A stretch of DNA of 64,000 nt from Holdemania sp. Marseille-P2844 (GCF_900120005.1 NZ_LT635452.1:265667-329666), one strand, 5' to 3'; counted from the stretch's first letter, positions 1-9,016 are shown. A program made the numbers and translations. The notes: generated from the letters alone by a model not told the origin.

Positions 1-1
1 G

Positions 2-850
2 ATGCAGAATTCTGCGAAAGCACCGGGCGCGCATGCCGGCTATGAATTCTATGATCAGATCGACGTCGAAGCGATGGCACGGGACGCTGCCCGCACGGCC
101 AAGGTGATGCTGAACGCCGACGAATGCCCGAGCGGGGAAATGACCGTCGTGATCGACAACGGTTTTGGCGGCGTCATCTTCCATGAAGCCTGCGGCCATT
201 CCTTAGAAGCCACCAGCGTTGCTTACGGCAATTCTGTCTTCTGCGGCAAGCTGGGTCAAAAGGTGGCCAGCGAGCTGGTCAACGCCGTTGACGACGGAAC
301 GATTCCGCATGCCTGGGGTTCCAACAATATCGACGATGAAGGCCAGGCCACCCGCCGCAATCTGTTGATCGAAAACGGCGTGCTGAAGGGCTATTTGATC
401 GATCCGCTGAATGCCCGGCGGATGGGTATGGAAGCGACCGGCTCCGCGCGCCGTCAGGATTACACCTTTGAACCGACGTCGCGGATGACCAATACCTTCT
501 TGTTGAACGGCACGTCGACGTTTGAGGAAATTATCGCCGATACGCCGTTAGGGTTGTATGCCAAGCGTTTAGGCGGCGGATCCGTGAATCCGGTCACCGG
601 TGATTTCAACTTCGCGGTCCTGGAAGCCTATATGATCCGCGACGGCAAGCTGGCTGAACCGGTGCGGGGCGCGACCCTGATTGGCAACGGCGCGGAAATT
701 CTGTTCAGAATTGATAAGATTGCGGACAACGGTTCGCGCGAGCAGGGGATGTGCGGTTCCAAGAGCGGTTCGATTCCGACGGATGTCGGCCAGCCGACGA
801 TCCGCGTTACGCACATGACGGTCGGCGGCAAAGGAGGAAAATTGAAATGA
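2..850 (+). CDS. tldD: TldD metalloprotease, C-terminal part (5' end outside window)
   Basis: TldD and its partner PmbA/TldE form a zinc-dependent peptidase that degrades or matures small peptides in the cytoplasm. The visible 282 residues carry the family's zinc motif HEACGH (HExxxH, residues 61-66 of the visible part) and a Cys-containing MCGSKSG segment near the end that is typical of TldD. Full-length members are about 460-480 residues, so the N-terminal third lies before the window and the first Met seen is probably internal. The stop overlaps the start of pmbA (ATGA), indicating a coupled two-gene operon. Identification is firm; the true start cannot be seen. Confidence 0.93.
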   Translation: MQNSAKAPGAHAGYEFYDQIDVEAMARDAARTAKVMLNADECPSGEMTVVIDNGFGGVIFHEACGHSLEATSVAYGNSVFCGKLGQKVASELVNAVDDGTIPHAWGSNNIDDEGQATRRNLLIENGVLKGYLIDPLNARRMGMEATGSARRQDYTFEPTSRMTNTFLLNGTSTFEEIIADTPLGLYAKRLGGGSVNPVTGDFNFAVLEAYMIRDGKLAEPVRGATLIGNGAEILFRIDKIADNGSREQGMCGSKSGSIPTDVGQPTIRVTHMTVGGKGGKLK

Positions 851-2175
851 TCGCGGAAACAATTTTAAGCTACGCAAAAGAAGAAGGCCTGGAAGAAGCG
901 GAGGTCTATCAGAGTCAGACCCGGACGCTGCGCTTTGACATTCTGGACGGGCAGCCGCGCCAGTTTGTCGTTTCGGATAAAAATGGTCTCTCGCTGCGGG
1001 GGACGCGTCAGGGCCGCTGCGCCAGCGCCTATACGGAGAAAACCGATGAAGCGTCATTGCGGGCCTTGGCGATTCAATGCCGCCAGCTGGCCGACGCTTT
1101 GGAAACAGAAGACACTGTGTTGTTAACGCCGGGACAGACGCCGATGAACGACGACCGCGGCGATGATACACTCGCCCGCCGAACCGTGAGCGAGAAGATC
1201 GAATTCATGAAAAAGGTGGAAGCTGCGGCCCTGAAGCAGGATTCGCGAATCCTGCGGGTATCGGCCTGCGGTTATCAGGAAACGGAGTCCTTAACGACGC
1301 TGGCCAATACACAGGGGCTGAAGGCGATGCGGCGCTCGACGCTGGGCTTGATCACGCTGAGCGGCATCGCTTCCAATGGGAAAGAACAGACCAACGGCTT
1401 CAGCTGGCGTGCGATCAAGGATTTGGATGAGGATAAAGCGGCTGAATTCGTTGAGGAAGCGGTTCGGGAAGCGGTGAACAAGCTGGACGCTGTGCGGATT
1501 CCTTCCGGCAGGTACCGGACAATTTTACGTTATGACGTCGCGACGGATCTGTTGGCTTCCTTATGGGCAATGTTCAGCGCTGACCAGATTCAAAAGGATT
1601 TATCCATTCTGAAAGACCGGCAGGGTGAGAACATCATGAGTCCGCTGATCACTATCGTTGACGAACCGCAGTTGCCCGATGGCTTTTCCAGCTGTGATTT
1701 CGATGATGAAGGCGTGCCGACCCAGCGCACAGTGATCGTCGAAAACGGTGTATTCAAGGAAGCTTTATATGACCGCAAGAGCGCGCTGAAAGGCAGCCGG
1801 ACTTCGACGGGCAACGGGTTTAAAAACGGCTGCAGCGCTCCGGTTCAGGTTTCGCCGACCAACCTGCTTGTAAAACCGGGGGATTTATCCCTGGATGAAA
1901 TGATCACGCAGATCGAGGACGGCGTGCTGATTACCGACTTACAAGGTCTGCACGCGGGACTGAACCCGCTGACGAGTGATTTCTCATTGCAGGCCAGCGG
2001 TTTTAAAATCGAACAGGGCAAGCTGGCCTATCCGGTTCATTTGATCACGATTGCGGGGAACTATCTTGAAATGATGAATTCAATTCTTGCCTTAGGCCAT
2101 GACGGCCGTCAGGATTTGAACAGCGTGTGCTGTGGATCCCTGCTTGTCGATCAACTCGCAATATCTGGAGAATAA
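847..2175 (+). CDS. pmbA: PmbA/TldE, partner subunit of the TldD protease
   Basis: The 442-residue product matches the TldD/PmbA family but lacks the HExxxH zinc motif, as expected for the non-catalytic PmbA/TldE subunit. The ATG at 847 is chosen because it follows an AAAGGAGG at about 830-837 and overlaps the tldD stop in an ATGA arrangement; an in-frame ATG at 751 lies deep in tldD and has no such support. The C-terminal half holds the conserved family core (GLHAGLNPLTSDFSLQASG). The gene ends 27 nt before a strong terminator, so tldD-pmbA is the end of a transcription unit. Confidence 0.93.
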   Translation: MIAETILSYAKEEGLEEAEVYQSQTRTLRFDILDGQPRQFVVSDKNGLSLRGTRQGRCASAYTEKTDEASLRALAIQCRQLADALETEDTVLLTPGQTPMNDDRGDDTLARRTVSEKIEFMKKVEAAALKQDSRILRVSACGYQETESLTTLANTQGLKAMRRSTLGLITLSGIASNGKEQTNGFSWRAIKDLDEDKAAEFVEEAVREAVNKLDAVRIPSGRYRTILRYDVATDLLASLWAMFSADQIQKDLSILKDRQGENIMSPLITIVDEPQLPDGFSSCDFDDEGVPTQRTVIVENGVFKEALYDRKSALKGSRTSTGNGFKNGCSAPVQVSPTNLLVKPGDLSLDEMITQIEDGVLITDLQGLHAGLNPLTSDFSLQASGFKIEQGKLAYPVHLITIAGNYLEMMNSILALGHDGRQDLNSVCCGSLLVDQLAISGE

Positions 2176-2202
2176 TTGTTAAAATAATTATTACATTTAT
2201 TT

Positions 2203-2232
2203 AAAACACAGAGAAATCTGTGTTTTAATTTT
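2203..2232 (+). terminator. Rho-independent terminator of tldD-pmbA, target of intron copy 1
   Basis: A perfect 10-bp stem (AAAACACAGA / TCTGTGTTTT) closes a GAAA loop and is followed by AATTTT. The group II intron starts immediately after this T-rich tail, 6 nt past the stem. Confidence 0.85.
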
Positions 2233-4154
2233 GTGTGCCGGGCATGGCATACATCTAGTTGGTGAAAATCCAACCACGGGTATTTACCGCCAAGTGTAGT
2301 GAACCACAAGTCGTTAGCAGTGATGTTAAGGGTGAAGGAAGTGGTGTAGCAAAATCTTCGAGGTTACGAACAGAAACCTGATGAGGCTAAATGGTGGATA
2401 AGGTTGCGAAACAAACCAAAGTCCAAAAGGTAAACGTAAAACCAAGACAGTAAATCAGGAACTTGTGAAGATAGGAAAGAGATGTATGTCTTACCCCGGG
2501 AGGTCTTGTGAACGATGAAGTCCAATAAACTTTAAAATCAGGGATGGTAGCATCGGTCGAAAAAGGTTTATCACAAGAAGTCAGCTGAGGTCATATTAGT
2601 TATCCAGCCTAGATAACGAAGGACTTAATGTATGTATAGTGTGAATCACTATGAGAAAATGTTCAAGCAATCCGAAAATGAGGATACTCTGAAACAATGA
2701 ATCGTAATCATTGATGAGGAAAGTAGTGGGGATGGTCTTGGATAAATCTACGAGTAGAGGAGGAACAGCGAATGAGATTGATAGAAAAGATGCTAAGTAA
2801 AAGAAATATGGAACTGGCGATAAAGAAAGTCAAGAGTAACAAAGGCGCACCGGGTGTTGATAACATGATGGTGGAAGAAATTGACAAATATTTTGAAATA
2901 CATGGAGAGGAAATTATAACCGCAATCATGAATATGAAATATAAACCAAAGCCAGTAAGGAGAGTCTATATACCAAAAGCAGATGGAAAGCAAAGACCGC
3001 TAGGTATACCGACAGTAACAGATAGAGTAATACAACAAGCATTAGCGCAGATACTGAGCGAAATATATGAACCACATTTCAGTGAAAACAGTTATGGGTT
3101 TCGCCCCAATAGAAGTGCACATAATGCGATGGAACAAGTATTAGAATATCTAAACGAAGGATACGAATGGGTTATTGACATAGATATAGAAAAATATTTC
3201 GATACAGTACATCATGACAAGTTAATCTCAATACTTAGAGAACATGTGAATGAAAGAGAAATACTGCATCTGATACGTTCGTTCTTAAAAGCAGGAGTTA
3301 TGGAAGATGGACTAGTAAGTCCAAATGAAGCAGGAGTACCACAAGGAGGACCACTCAGTCCAGTACTATCAAATATATATTTAGATAAGCTTGATAAAGA
3401 ACTTGAAGAGAGAGGGCTGCGCTTTGTGAGGTACGCTGATGATGGTAACATCTTCGTAAAGAGCGAAATGGCAGCAGAAAGAGTAATGAAATCAATCACA
3501 TGGTGGCTAGAAAGAAAACTATTCTTAAAAGTGAGTGCGACAAAGACCAAAATCGTAAGACCGACGAAAAGTAATTTTCTAGGTTTTACGTTCTGGAAAG
3601 GAAGTATGGGATGGAAGTGTAGGCCAAGCGATAACAGGAAAGCGAAGTTATGCATGAAAATCAAAGAAATACTAAAACGGAAACACGCAGTAGCAAGACC
3701 ATTAGCAGAGACATTTAAAAGAATAAACCAAATTATACGAGGATGGATAAACTATTTCCGTATCGGAAGTATGAAACAATTCTTGGATAAATTCGGACAA
3801 TGGTTAAGACACAAAATAAGAGTGGTTATTATTAAGCAATGGAAGATACCGAAACGGATTTATATAAATCTGCAAAGACTGAATAAACTGCAAAATTTTT
3901 CCTTTACAGAGGAAGACATATTTAAAGTAGCAAATTCAAGACTAGGATGGTATCGAAGATGTGGAATGAATGTGGTAAACTACATCTTAAATCCCAGAAT
4001 ACTAGCCATAAAGAAAAAGGAAAGACAAGGCTTAGTCAATCCTTTAGAGTACTATCTAAGTTATTCGTGACAGCAATACATATGTAGCGCCGTATACGAG
4101 ATCCGTACGTACGGTGCAATGGGAGGGGCGAAATTTATTTTCCCTCTACCCTAT
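2233..4154 (+). mobile_element. Group II intron (class C-like), copy 1
   Basis: The element begins with GTGTGCCGGG, fitting the group II GUGYG 5' end, and ends near CTACCCTAT after a domain V hairpin (about 4087-4119, GCCGTATACGAGATCCGTACG...) and a domain VI stem (GGGAGGGG / CCCTCTACCC with a bulged A). About 540 nt of structured RNA precede the maturase gene. A second copy at 56779-58700 differs at only a few bases over about 1.92 kb, and both boundaries were set by where the two copies diverge. Insertion just 3' of a Rho-independent terminator and an endonuclease-less maturase are hallmarks of bacterial class C introns. The exact 3' splice site is uncertain by about 2 nt. Confidence 0.9.
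2772..4070 (+). CDS. ltrA: Group II intron reverse transcriptase/maturase, copy 1
   Basis: This 432-residue protein promotes splicing and retrohoming of the intron that encodes it. It shows reverse-transcriptase blocks in order: QRPLGIPTVTDRVIQQAL, SYGFRPNRSAH, the GVPQGGPLSPVLSN block and the catalytic YADD (Tyr221 to Asp224), followed by the maturase/thumb region (INYFRIGS). No zinc-finger HNH endonuclease follows, and the length fits class C maturases. The start is supported by AGAGGAGGAAC eight to ten nt upstream. Codon use is AT-rich compared with flanking genes, as expected for a mobile element. Confidence 0.95.
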   Translation: MRLIEKMLSKRNMELAIKKVKSNKGAPGVDNMMVEEIDKYFEIHGEEIITAIMNMKYKPKPVRRVYIPKADGKQRPLGIPTVTDRVIQQALAQILSEIYEPHFSENSYGFRPNRSAHNAMEQVLEYLNEGYEWVIDIDIEKYFDTVHHDKLISILREHVNEREILHLIRSFLKAGVMEDGLVSPNEAGVPQGGPLSPVLSNIYLDKLDKELEERGLRFVRYADDGNIFVKSEMAAERVMKSITWWLERKLFLKVSATKTKIVRPTKSNFLGFTFWKGSMGWKCRPSDNRKAKLCMKIKEILKRKHAVARPLAETFKRINQIIRGWINYFRIGSMKQFLDKFGQWLRHKIRVVIIKQWKIPKRIYINLQRLNKLQNFSFTEEDIFKVANSRLGWYRRCGMNVVNYILNPRILAIKKKERQGLVNPLEYYLSYS

Positions 4155-4242
4155 TTCTTAAATATGCTGGAAAATTTTACCTTTGGCGTATAATTGCGTT
4201 TTGTATAGGGTTTTATATAGAATTGAAAAAGGAGGAAAGATC

Positions 4243-4839
4243 ATGACATGCCAAATCTATGGCTACGTACGCGTATCGACAAAGGATCAAAACGAAGACC
4301 GGCAGATGATTGCGATGTTGGAGTTCCCGGTACCTGAGAAAAACATCGTCGTTGAAAAGCAGAGCGGAAAAGATTTCAACCGGCCACGTTACCGGCGGCT
4401 TATCCGCAAGATGAAAAAAGGCGATCTGCTTGTGATTAAAAGTATCGACCGCCTGGGCCGCAACTATGAAGAAATTATCCAGCAGTGGCGGTATCTGACC
4501 AAGGAAAAAGGGATTGATATCGTCGTTCTGGATATGGCGCTGCTGGACACCCGGGAGGGAAAAGACCTGACCGGCACCTTGATCGCCGATCTGGTGCTGC
4601 AGCTGCTGAGCTATGTCGCGCAGACGGAGCGTGAGAATATCCGCCAGCGGCAGAAAGAAGGCATTCAAGCCGCGAAGCGCAAAGGCGTCCAATTCGGAAG
4701 ACCCAAAATTCCAGTTCCCGATCAATTTACCGAGCTCAAGCAACAGTGGAAAAACAACGAAATTTCATCACGGCAGGCCGCTTCCCAGCTTGGCGTTTCG
4801 CACGAAACCTTTCTGCGGTGGTGCAAGCGTCAGGCTTAG
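4243..4839 (+). CDS. Small serine recombinase (resolvase/invertase family)
   Basis: The 198-residue protein has the resolvase catalytic domain: YVRVSTKDQNEDRQ with the nucleophilic Ser near residue 10, the SIDRLGRNYEEI block, and the ERENIRQRQKEGIQAAKRKG helix leading to FGRPKI. A C-terminal helix-turn-helix follows (SSRQAASQLGVSHETFLRW). The ATG at 4243 follows AAAGGAGGAAAGATC, better than an in-frame ATG at 4183 that has no ribosome site. It stands alone: no transposase, inverted repeats or invertible segment is evident beside it, so its DNA substrate is unknown. It begins about 90 nt past the intron end. Confidence 0.9.
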   Translation: MTCQIYGYVRVSTKDQNEDRQMIAMLEFPVPEKNIVVEKQSGKDFNRPRYRRLIRKMKKGDLLVIKSIDRLGRNYEEIIQQWRYLTKEKGIDIVVLDMALLDTREGKDLTGTLIADLVLQLLSYVAQTERENIRQRQKEGIQAAKRKGVQFGRPKIPVPDQFTELKQQWKNNEISSRQAASQLGVSHETFLRWCKRQA

Positions 4840-4991
4840 TTTTCAGCCTGCCATCTAAAAAAGTAGACTTTTTATTACTGATCATTCCATCCCGAAACAG
4901 CCTGAAAATCAGCTGGTTTCACTTGTAAATTTATTATATTCTGAATGTCACAAAAAGTCTGATTTAATTGACAAAAGGGGGGCAGAAAACA

Positions 4992-5234
4992 ATGCCGAAA
5001 CCAAGTTTACTAGAGCTTCTGGCAAATCAATGCGAGTGTCCTTATCTGTCCGATCTGCATACGCAGCCCTATCATTACCCATTGAGGAATGTTGTTCTTC
5101 AGCTTGCCGCAGACAATTACAGCGATCAGGAATGGCGCGATAGCTTTGCGTATATTCTGGGACGGAAACCTCGCGCCCAAACGGCGGAAGAAATCAAACA
5201 GGAGCTGATTCAGACGATCGGCGAAAAAAAATAG
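4992..5234 (+). CDS. Small protein of unknown function
   Basis: An 80-residue soluble protein beginning MPKPSLLELLANQ. I do not recognise a family. It has a CECPYLSDL segment near the N-terminus and a charged helical C-terminus (TAEEIKQELIQTIGEKK). The ATG at 4992 is preferred over an in-frame ATG at 4968 because AAAGGGGGG ends 9 nt before it. The gene ends directly at a hairpin terminator. Real-gene status rests on the ribosome site, the terminator and sensible composition. Confidence 0.65.
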   Translation: MPKPSLLELLANQCECPYLSDLHTQPYHYPLRNVVLQLAADNYSDQEWRDSFAYILGRKPRAQTAEEIKQELIQTIGEKK

Positions 5235-5254
5235 AGATCCGGGTGTCCGGATCT
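5235..5254. terminator. Bidirectional terminator between convergent genes
   Basis: Perfect 8-bp stem AGATCCGG / CCGGATCT with a GTGT loop. On the minus strand it is followed by CTATTTTTTTT, an excellent U-tract for the acetyltransferase gene; on the plus strand the tail is weaker (TATTGCGTTTTT). Confidence 0.8.
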
Positions 5255-5264
5255 TATTGCGTTT

Positions 5265-5831
5265 TTAAAGCAGATTTTCAAGTTTATCAGCACATAGCGG
5301 AAAAGGCAGGATCGGCTGCGGATCTTTATCCGGAGTGCGCAGCGTTTTTCCCCATTCCACCACGTCATACCAGCTGCCGAGCTTGTATCCGGCTTGTTTT
5401 AGACAGCCCATCGGTTGAAAACCGGCTTTTTGATGCAGATGCTCGCTGGCGGGATTGGGGCAGGTGACGACGGAAACCAGAGTGTAGTAGCCCTGAATTC
5501 GGGCCAGCTGCTCCAGTTTACTCAACAGCTGCGTCCCCAAACCCCGGCCGCGCTGATCCGCCCGCAGATAAATTGAAACTTCAGTCCACCATTGATAGGC
5601 GGCACGTGTCCGGAATGGATGATAATAGCCATAGCCAAGGATCGTCTGATTTTCATCGGTCATTACGATCCAGGGATTCAGCGCCGTCACTTCCGCAATC
5701 CGTCGACGAAACTCCTCGGCATCCGGCGCTTCTGTTTCAAAGGTGATCGCCGTTTCTTCAATATATGGCCGATATATATCTGCGAGCGATTGTGCATCCT
5801 CCATCTTTGCCCAGCGAAAATAAAATGTCAT
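5265..5831 (-). CDS. GNAT acetyltransferase, phosphinothricin-acetyltransferase-like
   Basis: A 188-residue GNAT-fold enzyme that transfers acetyl from acetyl-CoA to an amine. The acetyl-CoA-binding loop DQRGRGLGTQLL and the following helix are clear, and the N-terminal ADIYRPYIEETAITFETEAP and GYGYYHPFRTRAAYQWWTEVSIYL segments resemble the phosphinothricin N-acetyltransferase subgroup, many of which act on methionine sulfoximine-like compounds. The ATG at 5831 is preferred over one two codons earlier because it lies 7 nt from a GGGGG ribosome site. The substrate cannot be told from sequence. Confidence 0.85.
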   Translation of the reverse strand: MTFYFRWAKMEDAQSLADIYRPYIEETAITFETEAPDAEEFRRRIAEVTALNPWIVMTDENQTILGYGYYHPFRTRAAYQWWTEVSIYLRADQRGRGLGTQLLSKLEQLARIQGYYTLVSVVTCPNPASEHLHQKAGFQPMGCLKQAGYKLGSWYDVVEWGKTLRTPDKDPQPILPFPLCADKLENLL

Positions 5832-6011
5832 TTTCATTCCCCCAATGTTTCAGATTTTGGTCTTATTATAAGCTATAAGTTGGAAACCGTAAATGCAGGC
5901 GTTAAACTTAATTATGAATTATTCATGAAGTCGATGCAACACGGCTTTTGCGGCTTTTCGGAACATGTTAAAATAGAAACAAATAAGGAATTGCCGATTT
6001 GAGGTGAAAGT

Positions 6012-6707
6012 ATGAAAGAAAGGGGTTTTTTACGGAATTATCCATTAATAAGTTTAGACATTGCTTTATTTATCTTTGTTTTGTTGGACTTATTATTAAT
6101 ACCTTTAGGAATTGGTAAAATTATCAGAGCAAATTGGTTGCCAGCTCTTGCTCTTTTGGTTTTTCAATACTTCTGTCTGAGTGATTATAGAATAAAAAGA
6201 TGGAAAGGCATGGTTATTTTAACTGTTGATTTCCTTCTGGGAGGTTTATTTCTCAATATCTTTCCTGATCAAATCTTAGGAGGGCCCATGCTTGCCAGCG
6301 GTCTGGGTGTTGTTGTCTTTGCTGGAATTGAAAAAATATTTCCGTTCAAGAAAAATCAGCGCGAAAAGCTTTTATGCTTTGTCAATTTGTTTACTTTAGT
6401 TTATTTTCTCTTCTTTCCTTCCATACACGGAATTAAAAGTATATGTGAAGTTACTCAACAACTAAAAAATCAAAGGCAATCTGAAGTCCGCTTTGTAAAT
6501 ACAGTCAATTATACAAAAGCAGAAGTTTTCTTTGAGGATGAAATCAGTGAATTGACTTCGAAGGAACGAGTCCTTAATTACTATGGTTTTATCACCTTTG
6601 AAAATGGTAAGAATATTGGATTGATTGTTAGTCCCCATACCGGTGAAATTATTGTGGAGAAAGCTTTGAAAGAAAGTCCGGAAATTATGTTTTTAATGCT
6701 AAAATAA
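6012..6707 (+). CDS. Membrane protein of unknown function, tandem paralog 1
   Basis: A 231-residue protein with about four or five hydrophobic segments in the first 145 residues and a soluble C-terminal domain ending ENGKNIGLIVSPHTGEIIVEKAL. The same C-terminal pattern (GxxIGLIVSPxxGxI) recurs in the next two genes, so the three are tandem paralogs. A GAGGTGAAAGT ribosome site precedes the start. This copy is markedly AT-richer than the third one. No known family is recognised; the four-gene run 6012-8669 has short spacings and is probably one operon. Confidence 0.8.
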   Translation: MKERGFLRNYPLISLDIALFIFVLLDLLLIPLGIGKIIRANWLPALALLVFQYFCLSDYRIKRWKGMVILTVDFLLGGLFLNIFPDQILGGPMLASGLGVVVFAGIEKIFPFKKNQREKLLCFVNLFTLVYFLFFPSIHGIKSICEVTQQLKNQRQSEVRFVNTVNYTKAEVFFEDEISELTSKERVLNYYGFITFENGKNIGLIVSPHTGEIIVEKALKESPEIMFLMLK

Positions 6708-6732
6708 GTAAAAACGAGATGGGGGATATAAA

Positions 6733-7446
6733 ATGAAAGGAAAAGAATGGAAGAAGTACATTCTGATAGTTCTTATTATTTTGTTGTATGTTTTGGAATT
6801 AGGTCTTTTATGGAATTATTCTCATCGTATGTATAAAGAAATTATTGAATTTAATTCGATTTTCTTAATTGGCCCGATCCTTTTTCTCATTTGGTTATTT
6901 TTTAGTAAAGAAAAATCTCAAGCTTGGATGAAGAATGAGAAATTTGGAAGGGTTTTAGCAGTCGGACATTTATGTTTTGGAGTGCTTATTTTGTTAATCC
7001 CGTATGATCTTTCCTATCTGTATTTTATTTCTTTTGCCGTAGGATATGGGATCTATTATTATAGCTCTATAAATCAGATTTTGAACAGGGGTAAGCGTCT
7101 GTCAGTGTGCGCTCTATGTATATTGATGACAGAACTCATTATGACTGTTACTTTTCCGCTTATAACTAATTTAAGAACTGTTGATAAAGCTGAAGAAGTT
7201 TTAATACGAATGGGATATACCGAGATTGAATATCATACGAATACTTCGCCCATTAGTATCAGTTGGGTCTTTTCTGATCCTGTACCGGAAATGAGTGAAC
7301 AAGAGAAGAAAACAGATTTATACGTTTATACAGCGATTCGGCAAGGGGAAAAGCTTGGAATTCTGATCAGTCCGACAACAGGACGGATTATAGCTCAAGC
7401 GCCCATTTCTGAGAATAAAGTTTTAAATCTATTAATTCAATATTAA
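6733..7446 (+). CDS. Membrane protein of unknown function, tandem paralog 2
   Basis: A 237-residue protein with the layout of its upstream neighbour: several hydrophobic segments in residues 10-150, then a soluble tail containing KTDLYVYTAIRQGEKLGIL and ISPTTGRIIAQAPIS. It is closer to paralog 3 than to paralog 1 (shared LYKEI/LYKNI, FPLIT, TVDKAEEVL / TVNQAEAIL, SEQEKKTD / RSEKKTG segments). A GGGGGATATAAA ribosome site precedes the ATG, 26 nt after the previous stop. AT-rich. Function unknown. Confidence 0.8.
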   Translation: MKGKEWKKYILIVLIILLYVLELGLLWNYSHRMYKEIIEFNSIFLIGPILFLIWLFFSKEKSQAWMKNEKFGRVLAVGHLCFGVLILLIPYDLSYLYFISFAVGYGIYYYSSINQILNRGKRLSVCALCILMTELIMTVTFPLITNLRTVDKAEEVLIRMGYTEIEYHTNTSPISISWVFSDPVPEMSEQEKKTDLYVYTAIRQGEKLGILISPTTGRIIAQAPISENKVLNLLIQY

Positions 7447-7474
7447 ACTCAAAAAAACATAGAAAGAGGTTATC

Positions 7475-8209
7475 ATGGAAGGGAAGACTAGTTTTTGGAA
7501 CCGATATGGCCTGATGCTTTTGGGAATCCTGCTTTATGGAATAGATCTCGCATTGATCATTTTCGTTACACAGCGGTTGTATAAGAATATCGTAGAGGTG
7601 TCATTTGTTATGGCACTGCCTCCGATATATTTTGTGTTCTGGCTTATGCGCGGTAAAGAGGGCCGGGAAAAAAGACGCGAAGATGAGCTCAATTCCAGGC
7701 TGTCCCGATGGCTGGTGCCGCCGTTATTCTTTGCCATGGCGCTTTATATATGGGTCGAGATGCCCTATATGTTAGAATGGGGTTATAGTCTTGCCATGGG
7801 CGCTGGCACTTTATTGTATCATGCTTGTTTACGCAAACGGATTCCGGGCTGGGGACAGCGAATCTCTGAAATATATATCTGCATTTTGGTTTTAGAATTC
7901 TTTCTCATTCTTTCTTTTCCATTGATCACGGGAATGAAAACTGTAAATCAGGCGGAAGCGATCTTAACGCGGCAAGGCGATGAAGACATCCACTATACGG
8001 CCAACATTTCTCCATCTGAGCTGGAACGGATCTTTAAAGCTGACGTGCCCGAGTTGACGCGCAGTGAAAAGAAAACTGGATTTTATGTGTTTTCAGCTCT
8101 GGATCAGGGAGAAGCGGTCGGCGTGATAGTCAGTCCGGCCAGCGGCCGGATTGTCAGGCAGGCTGCGTTATCCGACAATTTAGTATTGGATCTGATGATT
8201 CATCAGTAA
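7475..8209 (+). CDS. Membrane protein of unknown function, tandem paralog 3
   Basis: A 244-residue paralog of the two preceding proteins, with hydrophobic segments in residues 12-155 and the tail KTGFYVFSALDQGEAVGVI-VSPASGRI. Its base composition is much closer to the surrounding chromosome than that of paralogs 1 and 2, so the three copies differ in age, origin or codon adaptation. AGAAAGAGGTTATC precedes the start. Function unknown. Confidence 0.8.
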   Translation: MEGKTSFWNRYGLMLLGILLYGIDLALIIFVTQRLYKNIVEVSFVMALPPIYFVFWLMRGKEGREKRREDELNSRLSRWLVPPLFFAMALYIWVEMPYMLEWGYSLAMGAGTLLYHACLRKRIPGWGQRISEIYICILVLEFFLILSFPLITGMKTVNQAEAILTRQGDEDIHYTANISPSELERIFKADVPELTRSEKKTGFYVFSALDQGEAVGVIVSPASGRIVRQAALSDNLVLDLMIHQ

Positions 8210-8219
8210 GGAGGACGGC

Positions 8220-8669
8220 ATGGATACGCTTAAAACGATGGGGAAACGAATGAAACCGATTTTTGTCTTCGTGCTTTTGGAAGTCCTGCTGGCCGGCGTA
8301 TTGATCGGCTGTCAGACGCAGGGCCTGGATTTGGATGGAGATCTGCGGCTGATTCTTAGTTACTGCTTTGTTTTATTTGTCGCTTTGTTTCAATGCCTGG
8401 ATTGTCCGGATAGGAAAATGGATCCGAAGAAATGGAAACATGCCATCTTGGCTTTTATTGCCGTTCTGGTTTTCGCGCTGTTGTATGACCTGCGCTGGGT
8501 AGATAATTGGAATTCGGTGAGGAACTTGCTTTCTACGATAGGCACGGTAAGTACGCTGATTCTCCTTCTGATTCGTTTTATCCGTAAGCGGAAACTTTCC
8601 GTTGTCACAGGCTCGATGCTGCTGATGGCCAGCGATGGAATTGCCGCTCTGCTTCTGACCTTCCTGTAA
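8220..8669 (+). CDS. Small membrane protein of unknown function
   Basis: A 149-residue protein with four likely membrane helices (about residues 12-30, 42-58, 74-90 and 128-147). A cysteine in VLIGCQTQG at the end of helix 1 superficially resembles a lipobox but the segment lacks the usual charged signal peptide context. It begins 10 nt after paralog 3 behind AAGGAGGACGGC, so it closes the membrane-protein operon, but it lacks their C-terminal domain and is not an obvious paralog. Confidence 0.75.
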   Translation: MDTLKTMGKRMKPIFVFVLLEVLLAGVLIGCQTQGLDLDGDLRLILSYCFVLFVALFQCLDCPDRKMDPKKWKHAILAFIAVLVFALLYDLRWVDNWNSVRNLLSTIGTVSTLILLLIRFIRKRKLSVVTGSMLLMASDGIAALLLTFL

Positions 8670-8717
8670 CCGGAAGGATTTTTAAGCAAATTACCTTTAT
8701 TTTATTACCAGTCATGA

Positions 8718-8723
8718 TATAAT
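8718..8723 (+). promoter_or_regulatory. Extended -10 promoter of the cobalamin operon
   Basis: TGATATAAT at 8716-8723, an extended -10 element, lies just upstream of the riboswitch aptamer. No good -35 is obvious, as is common for extended -10 promoters. Confidence 0.6.
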
Positions 8724-8727
8724 GGAT

Positions 8728-8998
8728 TCGCATTTCAGGTGCAGGAAACTGCTTAATCGGGAACAGAGTGAATTTCTCTGACTGCCCCAGCAACCGTGAA
8801 GCGGACAAACTTCCAACAGCCACTGTATATTGATATGGGAAGGCGGAAGGGCGGATGAAGCGAAGTCGGTAGACCGGCCTTAAATGAAAGAAGTCTTGTC
8901 TTCTGGGTGAAGGATGAAAGGCTAGGCTGTGATTAGCTCTGTTTTAATCATGGAATAGTCAAACTCACTCATTCTGAATTCAGGAATGAGTTTTTATT
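8728..8998 (+). promoter_or_regulatory. Cobalamin (B12) riboswitch with terminator platform
   Basis: The leader holds the conserved blocks of the cobalamin aptamer in order: AGGTGC, TTAATCGGGAA, CTGCCCCAGCAACCGTGAAGCGG, GCCACTGT, GGGAAGGCGGAAG and AAGTCGGTAGACCGGCC. CATTT near 8731 and AAATG near 8883 can close stem P1. The expression platform ends in a hairpin (ACTCATT... GGAATGAGT, 8967-8991) followed by TTTTTATTT, so B12 binding most likely causes premature termination. The three genes that follow fit B12 adenosylation and uptake. Confidence 0.93.
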
Positions 8999-9016
8999 TG
9001 GAAAGGGGGATTGGGA

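Noticed and set aside
8220..8669. Lipoprotein call for the 149-residue membrane protein
   Set aside because: VLIGC follows a first helix but the N-terminus and three further helices do not fit a lipoprotein signal peptide.
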